Below are positions 1 through 5,788 of a stretch of DNA of 6,368 bases, one piece after another. Position numbers and translations under genes: made by a program. The notes beneath the pieces were generated by a model. It saw only the letters and a program-made list of their open reading frames with translations, ran no database searches and was not told where the DNA came from. Source of the stretch: Bacteroidales bacterium (GTDB taxonomy: Bacteria; Bacteroidota; Bacteroidia; Bacteroidales; UBA10428); NCBI GenBank assembly GCA_030626465.1, contig DAOUOU010000160.1, positions 1 to 6,368 on the forward strand, in the 5' to 3' direction. Each line of letters starts with the position of its first letter. The first letter of the stretch is position 1.

Positions 1-1
1 A

Positions 2-1246
2 AATGGTGTTCTGGATGCAAAGGAGGGACATTCAAAGCTTAGAAGTCTATTATCTGATTTGCATCATGAAGGAATATTGACAGGAGTAAGTACTTATTCT
101 GGTGTTGAGGGAAAAAACTGTTCAATGGCTTTAAATTTTTCCTGGGGAGGAAATTCGGATGCGACAGAAGAGACCTTTTCTGCAAAGCAGCTCGTAGAAA
201 ATGTTTTGACACATAAAAAAGAATCTGTGAAATATGTAAGTCTTGGAAGTCTGAATACAGTTAACGGATTGTATAATGAATCTTTCATTTTTCGTGAAAA
301 TATTAACCAGGTGGTCTGGAGCAGTACGAATACTATGAATGATGATAACTTTAACTATTCACTCGATACAAAAGCATTCGATTGTATTGCTTCGAAAACC
401 AACCTGACCATTAAGCTCATTACATCCAATGACAGTGATTTGAGCTATAATCCACATTTAATCGGAGAGATCAAAGAAATTGGCAATGCCTATGCGAATA
501 AAGTGCATGCCAGTCTCAGGATGAATCAATCTCCTTTTGCAAATACTCTTTTTGACGAATGTGTTGCTATCTATTTGAAAGATGAAAGCCTATTCACTAT
601 TGACACAACGTTTCAGTATATAGAATACAGGATAAAAACCTCTGACATGTCGATCTTAAGTAACACCATAATCGGTTTGCTTCAAGGATATTCCGGTAAT
701 CAAAACCAGGTATTTGAAGAATTTCCATCAGATACATTTAATTATAGAAATGATATTCAGCAAATAATGGTTTCGACTATTGACAATTTTGGAATAGAAG
801 AATGGATAGCCGGAGTTATGGCGAATGAGTTACACAGGCATCTGGGAGTATATGCTATTATAGGTACCAAAATGGGCATGAGGGCAAGAGAATATTTCGG
901 GGCAGGAGTTGATGAGATGCAAATAATCTCATATACCGGAAATACTCCCCCCTTTAGCTGTATGAATGATGGGTTGCAGGTAAGTACAGGAGCTACTATT
1001 GGGCACGGATTGATAAAGGTTTCTTCAGATACGGTCAAATTACCAGAGGCTCAATTCATGTACATGGGGCGTAAAATAACGGTTGCTCTTAAGGATAAAT
1101 ATCGCCAGAGAATTGAGCGGGAGATCAATGAATACAGACTTGTCTACGGTCTTTCAAGTGAAATATACTGGGAAATGGTAAGAATGGCTGCTTTAAACTA
1201 TTGGGCAAATTGGGACAGACACGAAATTTTTTTAATAAAACAGTGA
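2..1246 (+). CDS. Nucleoside-hydrolase-like / FmdE-like two-domain protein (5' end missing)
   Basis: The reading frame is open from the left edge, so this is the last 414 residues of a longer protein; the in-frame TTG at 59 is not a convincing start. The first part (about nt 59-700) follows the inosine-uridine nucleoside hydrolase pattern. It has a LGSLNTV segment like the family's GPLTN (from nt 239), an NFN motif (347-355) where the family has EFN/WNF in its nucleoside-binding site, and LFDE (from 548), whose Asp matches the second calcium-binding Asp of the usual HDP motif, with the His replaced by Phe. The N-terminal DxDxDD metal motif would lie outside the window. The second part (about 760-1210) resembles FmdE: ELHRHLG (from 827), FSCMNDGLQVSTGATIGHG (953-1009) and a basic C-terminus. 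The FmdE Cys of GCT is Ala here and the CPG after HxH is absent, so metal binding may differ. Bacteroidota are not known to make methanofuran, so a role in methanogenesis is unlikely. Substrate unknown. The FmdE call is firmer than the hydrolase call. Confidence 0.7.
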   Translation, partial: NGVLDAKEGHSKLRSLLSDLHHEGILTGVSTYSGVEGKNCSMALNFSWGGNSDATEETFSAKQLVENVLTHKKESVKYVSLGSLNTVNGLYNESFIFRENINQVVWSSTNTMNDDNFNYSLDTKAFDCIASKTNLTIKLITSNDSDLSYNPHLIGEIKEIGNAYANKVHASLRMNQSPFANTLFDECVAIYLKDESLFTIDTTFQYIEYRIKTSDMSILSNTIIGLLQGYSGNQNQVFEEFPSDTFNYRNDIQQIMVSTIDNFGIEEWIAGVMANELHRHLGVYAIIGTKMGMRAREYFGAGVDEMQIISYTGNTPPFSCMNDGLQVSTGATIGHGLIKVSSDTVKLPEAQFMYMGRKITVALKDKYRQRIEREINEYRLVYGLSSEIYWEMVRMAALNYWANWDRHEIFLIKQ

Positions 1247-1270
1247 TATTCAACACCTTTTAGGCTTTTT

Positions 1271-1296
1271 ATACATTTTTGGCATAGAAAATGTAT
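1271..1296. repeat. Perfect 9-bp inverted repeat between two plus-strand genes
   Basis: ATACATTTT (1271-1279) and AAAATGTAT (1288-1296) are exact reverse complements separated by 8 nt. The repeat lies 25 bp after the stop of the FmdE-like gene and 26 bp before the ATG of the next gene. No T-run follows it on either strand and the arms are nearly all A/T, so it is a poor intrinsic terminator. A dyad operator for the downstream gene or a weak mRNA hairpin is more likely. No regulator can be named. Confidence 0.4.
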
Positions 1297-1322
1297 TAGA
1301 AATATGTAATGATTGGTTTTCT

Positions 1323-1892
1323 ATGAAGGACCATATTTACATATTGATAATACTTCTTGCAGAAATAGTACTTTTTACTGTTGAGGTTGTATTGTCTTCG
1401 TTTAATAAAAAGAATAAGGTTTTAAAAGAAATCAACTTTTCTAATGAGGTTGATTTTATTAATCTTGATAAGGGTTTCAGAACCAATAATTCTATCTTCC
1501 GGTTTTCTCTTTTTATTGTATATATAGTTCTTGTCGTGTTGTATTTCGATAACAGTACAGTTAATTTTGTTGAGGAATTGGTGCTATATATCCTGGGTGG
1601 TATATTAATTTATATGGTGTCTCTTTTGAATGCAAAAATATTTGTGTTTTATTCTACCCACTTTGTTATTAGTGCTCCTTTTAATTTTTTCAAAAGAGAA
1701 TTAATTGTTAATTATGAATCGATAGAGGATTTTGAAATTTATAAGGCATTGTACAATTCATATTATCTGAAACTTAAACTCAAAGATTCCAAACTACTTA
1801 GCATCCAGTTTTCAGGATCATACTCTCCCAAAAATAATCTGGCACTCCGCTATATTCTTAATAAAAAAACAAGTCTTAAAAAAATCCATTAA
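1323..1892 (+). CDS. Uncharacterised membrane protein, 3 TM segments plus beta-rich (PH-like?) tail
   Basis: I do not recognise this 189-residue protein. Three hydrophobic segments are visible: residues about 5-26, 59-76 and 84-104. The loop between the first two is polar and rich in Lys and Asn. The C-terminal stretch (about 105-175) alternates hydrophobic and polar residues as beta strands do. Its course (FVISAP, then KRELIVNYESIEDFEI, then YYLKLKLKD) is reminiscent of bacterial PH domains that follow membrane helices, but the match is by shape only. The start at 1323 is the first ATG that gives the frame; the ATG at 1309 runs into a stop after five codons. No Shine-Dalgarno sequence is visible. 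The gene is more AT-rich than its neighbours, with many ATT, TTT and AAA codons. It converges on the polyferredoxin gene with only 27 bp between the two stops. It may be cotranscribed with the FmdE-like gene 76 bp upstream, but nothing shows that they act together. Confidence 0.7.
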   Translation: MKDHIYILIILLAEIVLFTVEVVLSSFNKKNKVLKEINFSNEVDFINLDKGFRTNNSIFRFSLFIVYIVLVVLYFDNSTVNFVEELVLYILGGILIYMVSLLNAKIFVFYSTHFVISAPFNFFKRELIVNYESIEDFEIYKALYNSYYLKLKLKDSKLLSIQFSGSYSPKNNLALRYILNKKTSLKKIH

Positions 1893-1898
1893 GGATTC
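1878..1898 (-). terminator. Weak candidate intrinsic terminator for the nrf cluster (minus strand)
   Basis: Read on the minus strand, AATCC (1897-1893), a 5-nt loop TTAAT and GGATT (1887-1883) form a 5-bp stem, or 6 bp with a G-T pair (1898 with 1882). A run of seven Ts (1884-1878) starts inside the stem and continues after it. It lies just past the stop of the polyferredoxin gene, where the minus-strand transcript would need to end. The stem is short with only two G-C pairs, and it overlaps the last codons of the convergent plus-strand gene. Confidence 0.35.
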
Positions 1899-1919
1899 AC
1901 TACCAATTAAAGTATTGTA

Positions 1920-2897
1920 TCAGATTCTGGCTAAAGCAAGAAATATAGAATGAATTGAGACAGATAAGAAGAGGTATATTTTTCTGGAAACATTTGGACT
2001 AAAATGAAATAATTTATACTTCAGTGAGTTGACCTGACATGCACTCAGGCAATCACCACAAAGGGTACAGGTAATACCAGGTTTTTTATTCGTAAGATCT
2101 TTTGCCGTAAGAGCATCATACTTACATACTTCAGAACAGCTGGAACAAAAAGTACAATTGGTGTCGATATACATTCTGAAAGGATTGATGTATCTGAAAT
2201 AGTTCACAATGGTACCGATAGGACACCAGAGAATGCAATGCATCATTTTTCCTTTTTTTCTCGAAATAAAAACAATCACAAACAATCCTGCTGTTCCAAA
2301 AGCAATTCCGGCTAAAGTACTGATGAGGGGATTAATCCTGAACCATCGCAGGAGTAATGTAACCAGTATTATTATGAGTATCAGGCTGTGTTTTACAGGC
2401 ATTTTATTTTTTATTTTTCTCCTGTTCACAGAATAACGGGCTAGCCAGCCATCAATAGCACCGAAATAGCAAAGATGACTGCACCAGGCCGGTCCTGTAA
2501 GTACAACCGTGCTCAGAAAAAGAATTGTCATGATTGAAATTTGGCCCCTGTACAAAGGACCACTGAGTATCATGGCAGGTAAGGGGAGATGCAGACTGCC
2601 TGTCATCAGGAATTTATCGGAAAACAGGATTCCCAGAACAAGTTGACTGAAAAATACAATGGAAAATACACCCCATGTTATTATTCTCCACTTAGGCACA
2701 GCTTGTATATCGTTCATTTTAAAAGCAAGAAAGGCACCGTATAAAGCAATAAAGAATAACTCAAACCAGCCTCCGTTTTCAATAAATCTTTCGGCAAGAA
2801 GTAAGGGATTTTCTACTTTTAGCTGTACAATTGAAAGCAGGGTTAGAATAAATAGAAATACAGCAAAAGGGAACAATAGTTTTTGAAGATGTCTCAT
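1920..2897 (-). CDS. NapH-like membrane polyferredoxin (4Fe-4S binding protein)
   Basis: This 325-residue protein resembles the NapH/NosR-type membrane ferredoxins that move electrons between quinols and periplasmic reductases. Hydrophobic segments lie near residues 7-24, 43-59, 72-92, 118-136, 170-184, 190-211 and 307-323. Two paired-cysteine sites typical of these proteins follow membrane helices: C139/C143 (WCSHLC) and C221/C225 (CILWCP). Two complete CxxCxxCxxxC motifs follow, C248-C258 and C277-C287, each able to hold one 4Fe-4S cluster. A conserved-looking loop, HLPLPAMILSGPLYRG, precedes the fourth segment. The gene starts 48 bp after the nrfA stop on the same strand, so cotranscription is likely and electron transfer linked to nitrite reduction is the natural inference. 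It is not NrfC or NrfD: NrfC is a soluble four-cluster protein and NrfD lacks Fe-S motifs. A NapH gene symbol would overstate the match because no napA or napG is present. ATG at 2897 is the first in-frame start and has no clear Shine-Dalgarno. Confidence 0.85.
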   Translation of the reverse strand: MRHLQKLLFPFAVFLFILTLLSIVQLKVENPLLLAERFIENGGWFELFFIALYGAFLAFKMNDIQAVPKWRIITWGVFSIVFFSQLVLGILFSDKFLMTGSLHLPLPAMILSGPLYRGQISIMTILFLSTVVLTGPAWCSHLCYFGAIDGWLARYSVNRRKIKNKMPVKHSLILIIILVTLLLRWFRINPLISTLAGIAFGTAGLFVIVFISRKKGKMMHCILWCPIGTIVNYFRYINPFRMYIDTNCTFCSSCSEVCKYDALTAKDLTNKKPGITCTLCGDCLSACQVNSLKYKLFHFSPNVSRKIYLFLSVSIHSIFLALARI

Positions 2898-2945
2898 GAA
2901 AGGATATTTCTGTACCGGGATTTAAACTTTCAGTTTTGATGGTCT

Positions 2946-4469
2946 CTAATTCAGTGTTTCCACGGGATAATTACTTTCTCTTTCCATAGCTTGTTCAACC
3001 CATGTTGGAACTACGGTTTCAAGAAATTCTTTTTTTTCACTATTGAGCTTATTCATATCAAGTCCCACAAATGCTTGTGCCTTAGATTTTGTTGAAATAT
3101 CCGGATACGGAATTTCCTCATTCAGATCAAAGTCAGCCAGCAATCTCGCCAGTTTGAGTCTGGCTTCCTGTGCAATGGTAATTCCTGTTGTTATAACTCT
3201 TCCTGTTTCAACCGGAGAGTGAAATGAAGCTCCATGACTGGCAGCGGCATAATCCCATCGCCATTGTGCATGCCGAATATCTGTTAAAATATCTCTCATC
3301 TGTTTTTCTCCTGCTCCGAGACCCCATGCTGTTTTAGCTTCAACATGAGCCCTTACCAGCAGTTCTTCCAGCTTATTTCTATTCCCGATGATTTTGTCCT
3401 GCCGCTCATATACATCACGTACCAGTCGTTCGGTTTCCTGGCGATGACATACCTGGCAAGAGTTGGACACATTTTTCAGCGGACTGGTAACGTGATGACT
3501 TGTATACTTTTGTCCCCCCTCACTGATATAAGGCATGTGACAGTCAGCACAAGACACTCCCCTGCTTGCGTGTGTTCCTGTCGTGTACAACTCATACCCC
3601 GGATGCTGGGCTTTTAACATCGGTGCTTTACTAAGCGCATGGGTCCAATCGCTAAAGTCCAGATTGTCATAATATTCTTCCATCTCCTCAGCCGAAAATC
3701 CATTGTCCCACGGGAGAGTTAAGTAGGGTATACCTTCTGCACCGGTTGTGTTCTCATTAAAGTAATATTCAACATGACACTGCGCACATACAAGACTTCT
3801 CATTTCCTGATGAGAGGCTTTGCTAATGTCTTTTCCCACGCGCTCAAATGCTTCAACCAGAGCAGGACGAGATATTCTAAGATTCATGGTCTTTGCATCA
3901 TGACAATCTGCACAACCAATGGGATTCATGATTTCATGTCCTTTTGTTTCCCATGTTCCCTTGTAAAATTCAGCTACTCCAATGTCATTCATTAATCTGG
4001 GTACATCAGGACTTTTACACGCCCAGCAAGTATTTGGCATCGGACTTTTTCTCTCGTCCACAGGGCCCCCGGTTCTAATTGTATTCCAAAGATCCTTTAT
4101 GGCATAATAATGTCCACGCGATTGGTTGTAATCTTTTGAAAAGCCATAACCTGCCCATAATACAACCAAACGTGGATCTATCTCAAGCATGTCGATCATA
4201 GCAGGACCATTGTATTTGCTGCGAAAAGATGTGTCAGAGGTTTGAAGATAGGATTGGTATTGACGAGGAAAGTTTTCTCCCCAAATTTCATTCCGTGGTT
4301 CGAACTGTGAGTATTTCACCTGTGGAGTATAAGCAAAGACTGCTTCTGCTCTGCGTTCCAAAATAGAAGATGCTAACATACCCAATGCAAAAACTGTTAC
4401 CACAGTTGCCAGAAAAATAACCCACCCCAACCAGGGTTTTTGTTTGATTTGTTCGGTAAGAGGTTTCAT
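2946..4469 (-). CDS. nrfA: Ammonia-forming cytochrome c nitrite reductase, catalytic subunit (EC 1.7.2.2)
   Basis: NrfA reduces nitrite to ammonium with six electrons on the outer side of the cytoplasmic membrane. All five heme sites are present: the diagnostic lysine-ligated CWACK at residues 148-152 for the active-site heme, then CADCH 186-190, CAQCH 228-232, CADCH 307-311 and CQVCH 338-342. The catalytic residues align with those of E. coli and Wolinella: R132 (in TIRTGG), Y235 (in VEYYF) and H289 (in KAQHP). The calcium-site residues E234, Y235, K286 and Q288 are also kept. The C-terminal half carries the expected conserved helical segments, for example DIRHAQWRWD at 397-406 and PDISTK at 456-461. 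A hydrophobic stretch at about 14-35 is a signal peptide or uncleaved anchor. The length of 507 residues is normal for the family. The gene follows nrfH by 33 bp. Nothing is truncated, and the ATG at 4469 is well placed before the signal region. Confidence 0.98.
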   Translation of the reverse strand: MKPLTEQIKQKPWLGWVIFLATVVTVFALGMLASSILERRAEAVFAYTPQVKYSQFEPRNEIWGENFPRQYQSYLQTSDTSFRSKYNGPAMIDMLEIDPRLVVLWAGYGFSKDYNQSRGHYYAIKDLWNTIRTGGPVDERKSPMPNTCWACKSPDVPRLMNDIGVAEFYKGTWETKGHEIMNPIGCADCHDAKTMNLRISRPALVEAFERVGKDISKASHQEMRSLVCAQCHVEYYFNENTTGAEGIPYLTLPWDNGFSAEEMEEYYDNLDFSDWTHALSKAPMLKAQHPGYELYTTGTHASRGVSCADCHMPYISEGGQKYTSHHVTSPLKNVSNSCQVCHRQETERLVRDVYERQDKIIGNRNKLEELLVRAHVEAKTAWGLGAGEKQMRDILTDIRHAQWRWDYAAASHGASFHSPVETGRVITTGITIAQEARLKLARLLADFDLNEEIPYPDISTKSKAQAFVGLDMNKLNSEKKEFLETVVPTWVEQAMERESNYPVETLN

Positions 4470-4502
4470 GTCTTGCTATGATTTATATGGATGATTAGGT
4501 AC

Positions 4503-5093
4503 TTAGTTAGTATTCAATTCTTTTTTCAGCCATTTGGGTACCGGACTTTCTGGTAAAGGCACTCTGGCATATGGTACGCTTGAAAGGCTGTTCACCCTTC
4601 CATGGGGTGTTTCCCGGTGACATTCCCAGCATTTTCTTTCCAGGCGTGAATAGTGAAACTCTTCTGTGACAGTGATCATCTTAGAATCTGTAACAGTGGA
4701 TTCGTGACAACGTATGCAATTCATCTGCACTGCTTCCTGTCCCTCCTCTTTGATAAAAATTATCTGTGGTTCAATACGCAAGGTAAATATCGTCGCATGC
4801 CTGAGTCCGTCTTTTGCTTTAAAATAGTATTTATTCAATACATTATTGTGAGGAACATGACAATCGTTGCAATTGGCAACTTCCCTATGTGCACTATGAC
4901 TCCATGTAGCATATTGAGGAGCCATAATATGACAATTCACACAAGCTTCCGGGTTGTCAGAAAGGTAGGAGTGAGCTTTTGAAATACGGAAAGCAAAAAC
5001 AGATAGACCCGAGAGGATACCAAGCATAATAATTACAGGGATCTTCCACTGTTCAGGAGGATAAAATTTCTTTAACCAGGCATTCTTTCCCAT
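4503..5093 (-). CDS. nrfH: NrfH, tetraheme quinol dehydrogenase and membrane anchor of NrfA
   Basis: NrfH belongs to the NapC/NirT family; it oxidises menaquinol at the membrane and feeds electrons to NrfA. The 196-residue protein has one N-terminal membrane helix (about 17-36), a short linker, and four heme sites: CVNCH 51-55, CNDCH 75-79, CIRCH 126-130 and CWECH 155-159. M57, just after the first heme site (CxxCHxM), matches the unusual Met ligand of heme 1 described for Desulfovibrio NrfH. A KDGLRH segment (94-99) after the second heme lies where family members have residues near the quinol site. The size and the gene order nrfH-nrfA are those of the NrfHA system of Wolinella, Desulfovibrio and Bacteroidota, as opposed to the enterobacterial NrfABCD system. 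ATG at 5093 places the helix correctly. The 108-bp upstream gap could hold the cluster's own promoter. Confidence 0.96.
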   Translation of the reverse strand: MGKNAWLKKFYPPEQWKIPVIIMLGILSGLSVFAFRISKAHSYLSDNPEACVNCHIMAPQYATWSHSAHREVANCNDCHVPHNNVLNKYYFKAKDGLRHATIFTLRIEPQIIFIKEEGQEAVQMNCIRCHESTVTDSKMITVTEEFHYSRLERKCWECHRETPHGRVNSLSSVPYARVPLPESPVPKWLKKELNTN

Positions 5094-5150
5094 AAAATAA
5101 GATCTTTCAATCTTTTATAAAATTAAGAATATGTACCATGCTGTGAGAAG

Positions 5151-5182
5151 CAAAATTCTAATTTGTAATTGTTCTAATCAGA
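5151..5182 (-). promoter_or_regulatory. nrfH: Weak candidate Bacteroidota-type promoter for nrfHA
   Basis: On the minus strand, TCTG (5182-5179) is followed after 20 nt by GAATTTTG (5158-5151). Each box differs by one base from the Bacteroidota consensus TTTG / TAnnTTTG, and the spacing is right. Transcription would start near 5145, giving a leader of roughly 50 nt. In such AT-rich DNA a two-mismatch match could easily be chance. The hemerythrin promoter reading through is the alternative. Confidence 0.25.
5156..5178. repeat. Pair of TTCTAAT direct repeats in the nrfH upstream gap
   Basis: TTCTAAT occurs at 5156-5162 and again at 5172-5178, a 16-nt period, and each copy is preceded by further A/T-rich sequence. 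The pair sits within the candidate nrfHA promoter spacer, where a regulator could bind as a tandem dimer. Seven-base A/T-rich repeats are common by chance, so this is only a candidate. Confidence 0.25.
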
Positions 5183-5201
5183 AATCCAGTTTATTAAATA
5201 A

Positions 5202-5594
5202 TTAATGAATCCTGGGTTTTATAATTACAACATACTCCCTGTCGGCATCCAGAATATGATTGGTTAACCAGCCGCGCAAAAACTTCATCAGCCGGAAGGT
5301 TATCGGCTGCCCGCTCTCGAATTTCTTTCTGAAGTCTTCTACTTTGGAAATGAAATATTCGTGTTGCGCAATATGTTCATTCATCAAAGGGAAATTTGAT
5401 ACCTCAAAATACTTTTCTTCTGTCTTGAAATGATAGTCGGCATATTCCGACAATTCATCCAGAATTTTCCCAATTCTTTGATTCGTATCATTTTCCACAA
5501 ATGCCTTATTGAGATCATTTATAAGATCAATGATCCTTTTGTGCTGATTGTCAATTTCGGGAATACCAAGGTTGAATCCAGGTTCCCATTTCAT
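5202..5594 (-). CDS. Bacteriohemerythrin (single-domain, di-iron O2/NO-binding protein)
   Basis: The 130-residue protein is a complete hemerythrin domain. It has all seven di-iron ligands at the canonical spacing: H18 (in DNQHKR), H55 and E59 (in HFKTEE), H74 and H78 (in HIAQHEY), and H113 and D118 (HILDAD). There is no signal peptide, so it is cytoplasmic. Family members bind O2 reversibly and some bind NO, serving in oxygen delivery, scavenging or sensing; which applies here cannot be told. The start is set at 5594 and not at the upstream in-frame ATG at 5609. A strong AGGAGGT lies 4 nt before the 5594 ATG, inside what would be the first codons of the longer form. The family also normally begins close to this MxWxPxFxxGIxxID motif. 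The gene lies 108 bp upstream of nrfH in the same direction with no convincing terminator between them, so transcription may continue into nrfHA. Confidence 0.94.
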   Translation of the reverse strand: MKWEPGFNLGIPEIDNQHKRIIDLINDLNKAFVENDTNQRIGKILDELSEYADYHFKTEEKYFEVSNFPLMNEHIAQHEYFISKVEDFRKKFESGQPITFRLMKFLRGWLTNHILDADREYVVIIKPRIH

Positions 5595-5598
5595 GTAT

Positions 5599-5605
5599 AC
5601 CTCCT
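5599..5605 (-). promoter_or_regulatory. Strong Shine-Dalgarno AGGAGGT that fixes the hemerythrin start
   Basis: On the minus strand AGGAGGT (5605-5599) precedes the ATG at 5594-5592 by 4 nt (5 nt counted from AGGAGG). This is a full match to the 16S anti-SD sequence. It argues that the ATG at 5609-5607, which overlaps its approach, is not the start. None of the other complete genes here has a comparable site. Confidence 0.8.
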
Positions 5606-5690
5606 GCATATTTCTCAGGTTTAATTTTCCATCCTTAATATTAGGGTACTTTTAACTAAAATGCAATAGCCGGATTTACTAAACCATATG

Positions 5691-5702
5691 AACATTGATG
5701 TT
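5691..5702. repeat. Short dyad AACAT-TG-ATGTT in the divergent intergenic region
   Basis: A 5-bp inverted repeat with a 2-nt centre lies near the middle of the 194-bp region between the divergent hemerythrin and transporter genes. It lies upstream of the transporter promoter and could be a small operator. It is short enough to be chance. Confidence 0.2.
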
Positions 5703-5747
5703 ACTATTCATTCCAGAGAAATGGGCTTCCTGCAAAATAATTATACA

Positions 5748-5779
5748 TTTGCCCGCTCTTGCATATTTAAATACTTTTG
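5748..5779 (+). promoter_or_regulatory. Bacteroidota-type promoter for the MFS transporter gene
   Basis: TTTG at 5748-5751 (-33 box), a 20-nt spacer, and TACTTTTG at 5772-5779 (-7 box, TAnnTTTG) match the published Bacteroidota primary sigma consensus with no mismatch. A 10-bp palindrome TATTTAAATA (5764-5773) overlaps the start of the -7 box. Transcription should begin only a few bases before the ATG at 5789, giving a very short leader. Confidence 0.6.
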
Positions 5780-5788
5780 AAGAAGATT

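Noticed and set aside
59..61. TTG as the start of the FmdE-like protein
   Set aside because: The frame is open to the left edge for 19 more codons, and a full nucleoside hydrolase domain needs N-terminal sequence that is not in the window. The gene is simply cut.
94..288. Minus-strand frame inside the FmdE-like gene, and a similar one at 757-1038
   Set aside because: Both are antisense to a conserved coding frame and lack any recognisable motif.
1251..1270. Terminator after the FmdE-like gene (CCT TTT AGG followed by CTTTTT)
   Set aside because: The stem is only 3 bp, too weak to call despite the T-run.
2209..2886. Plus-strand open frames inside the polyferredoxin gene
   Set aside because: They are antisense to a gene with clear Fe-S motifs and have no recognisable domain.
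3345..3995. Plus-strand open frames inside nrfA
   Set aside because: They are antisense shadows of a fully motif-supported gene.
4653..4982. Plus-strand 109-residue open frame opposite nrfH
   Set aside because: It overlaps a tetraheme gene whose CxxCH motifs fix the coding strand; the antisense product has no motif.
5430..5624. Plus-strand 64-residue open frame opposite the hemerythrin gene
   Set aside because: It is a shadow of the conserved hemerythrin frame.
5660..5700. Sigma-54 or sigma-70 promoter for the hemerythrin gene (TTGCAT, 17 nt, TAATAT read on the minus strand)
   Set aside because: It matches only 3/6 and 4/6 bases of the boxes, and GG/GC spacing suited to sigma-54 is absent. 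It is not distinguishable from AT-rich background.
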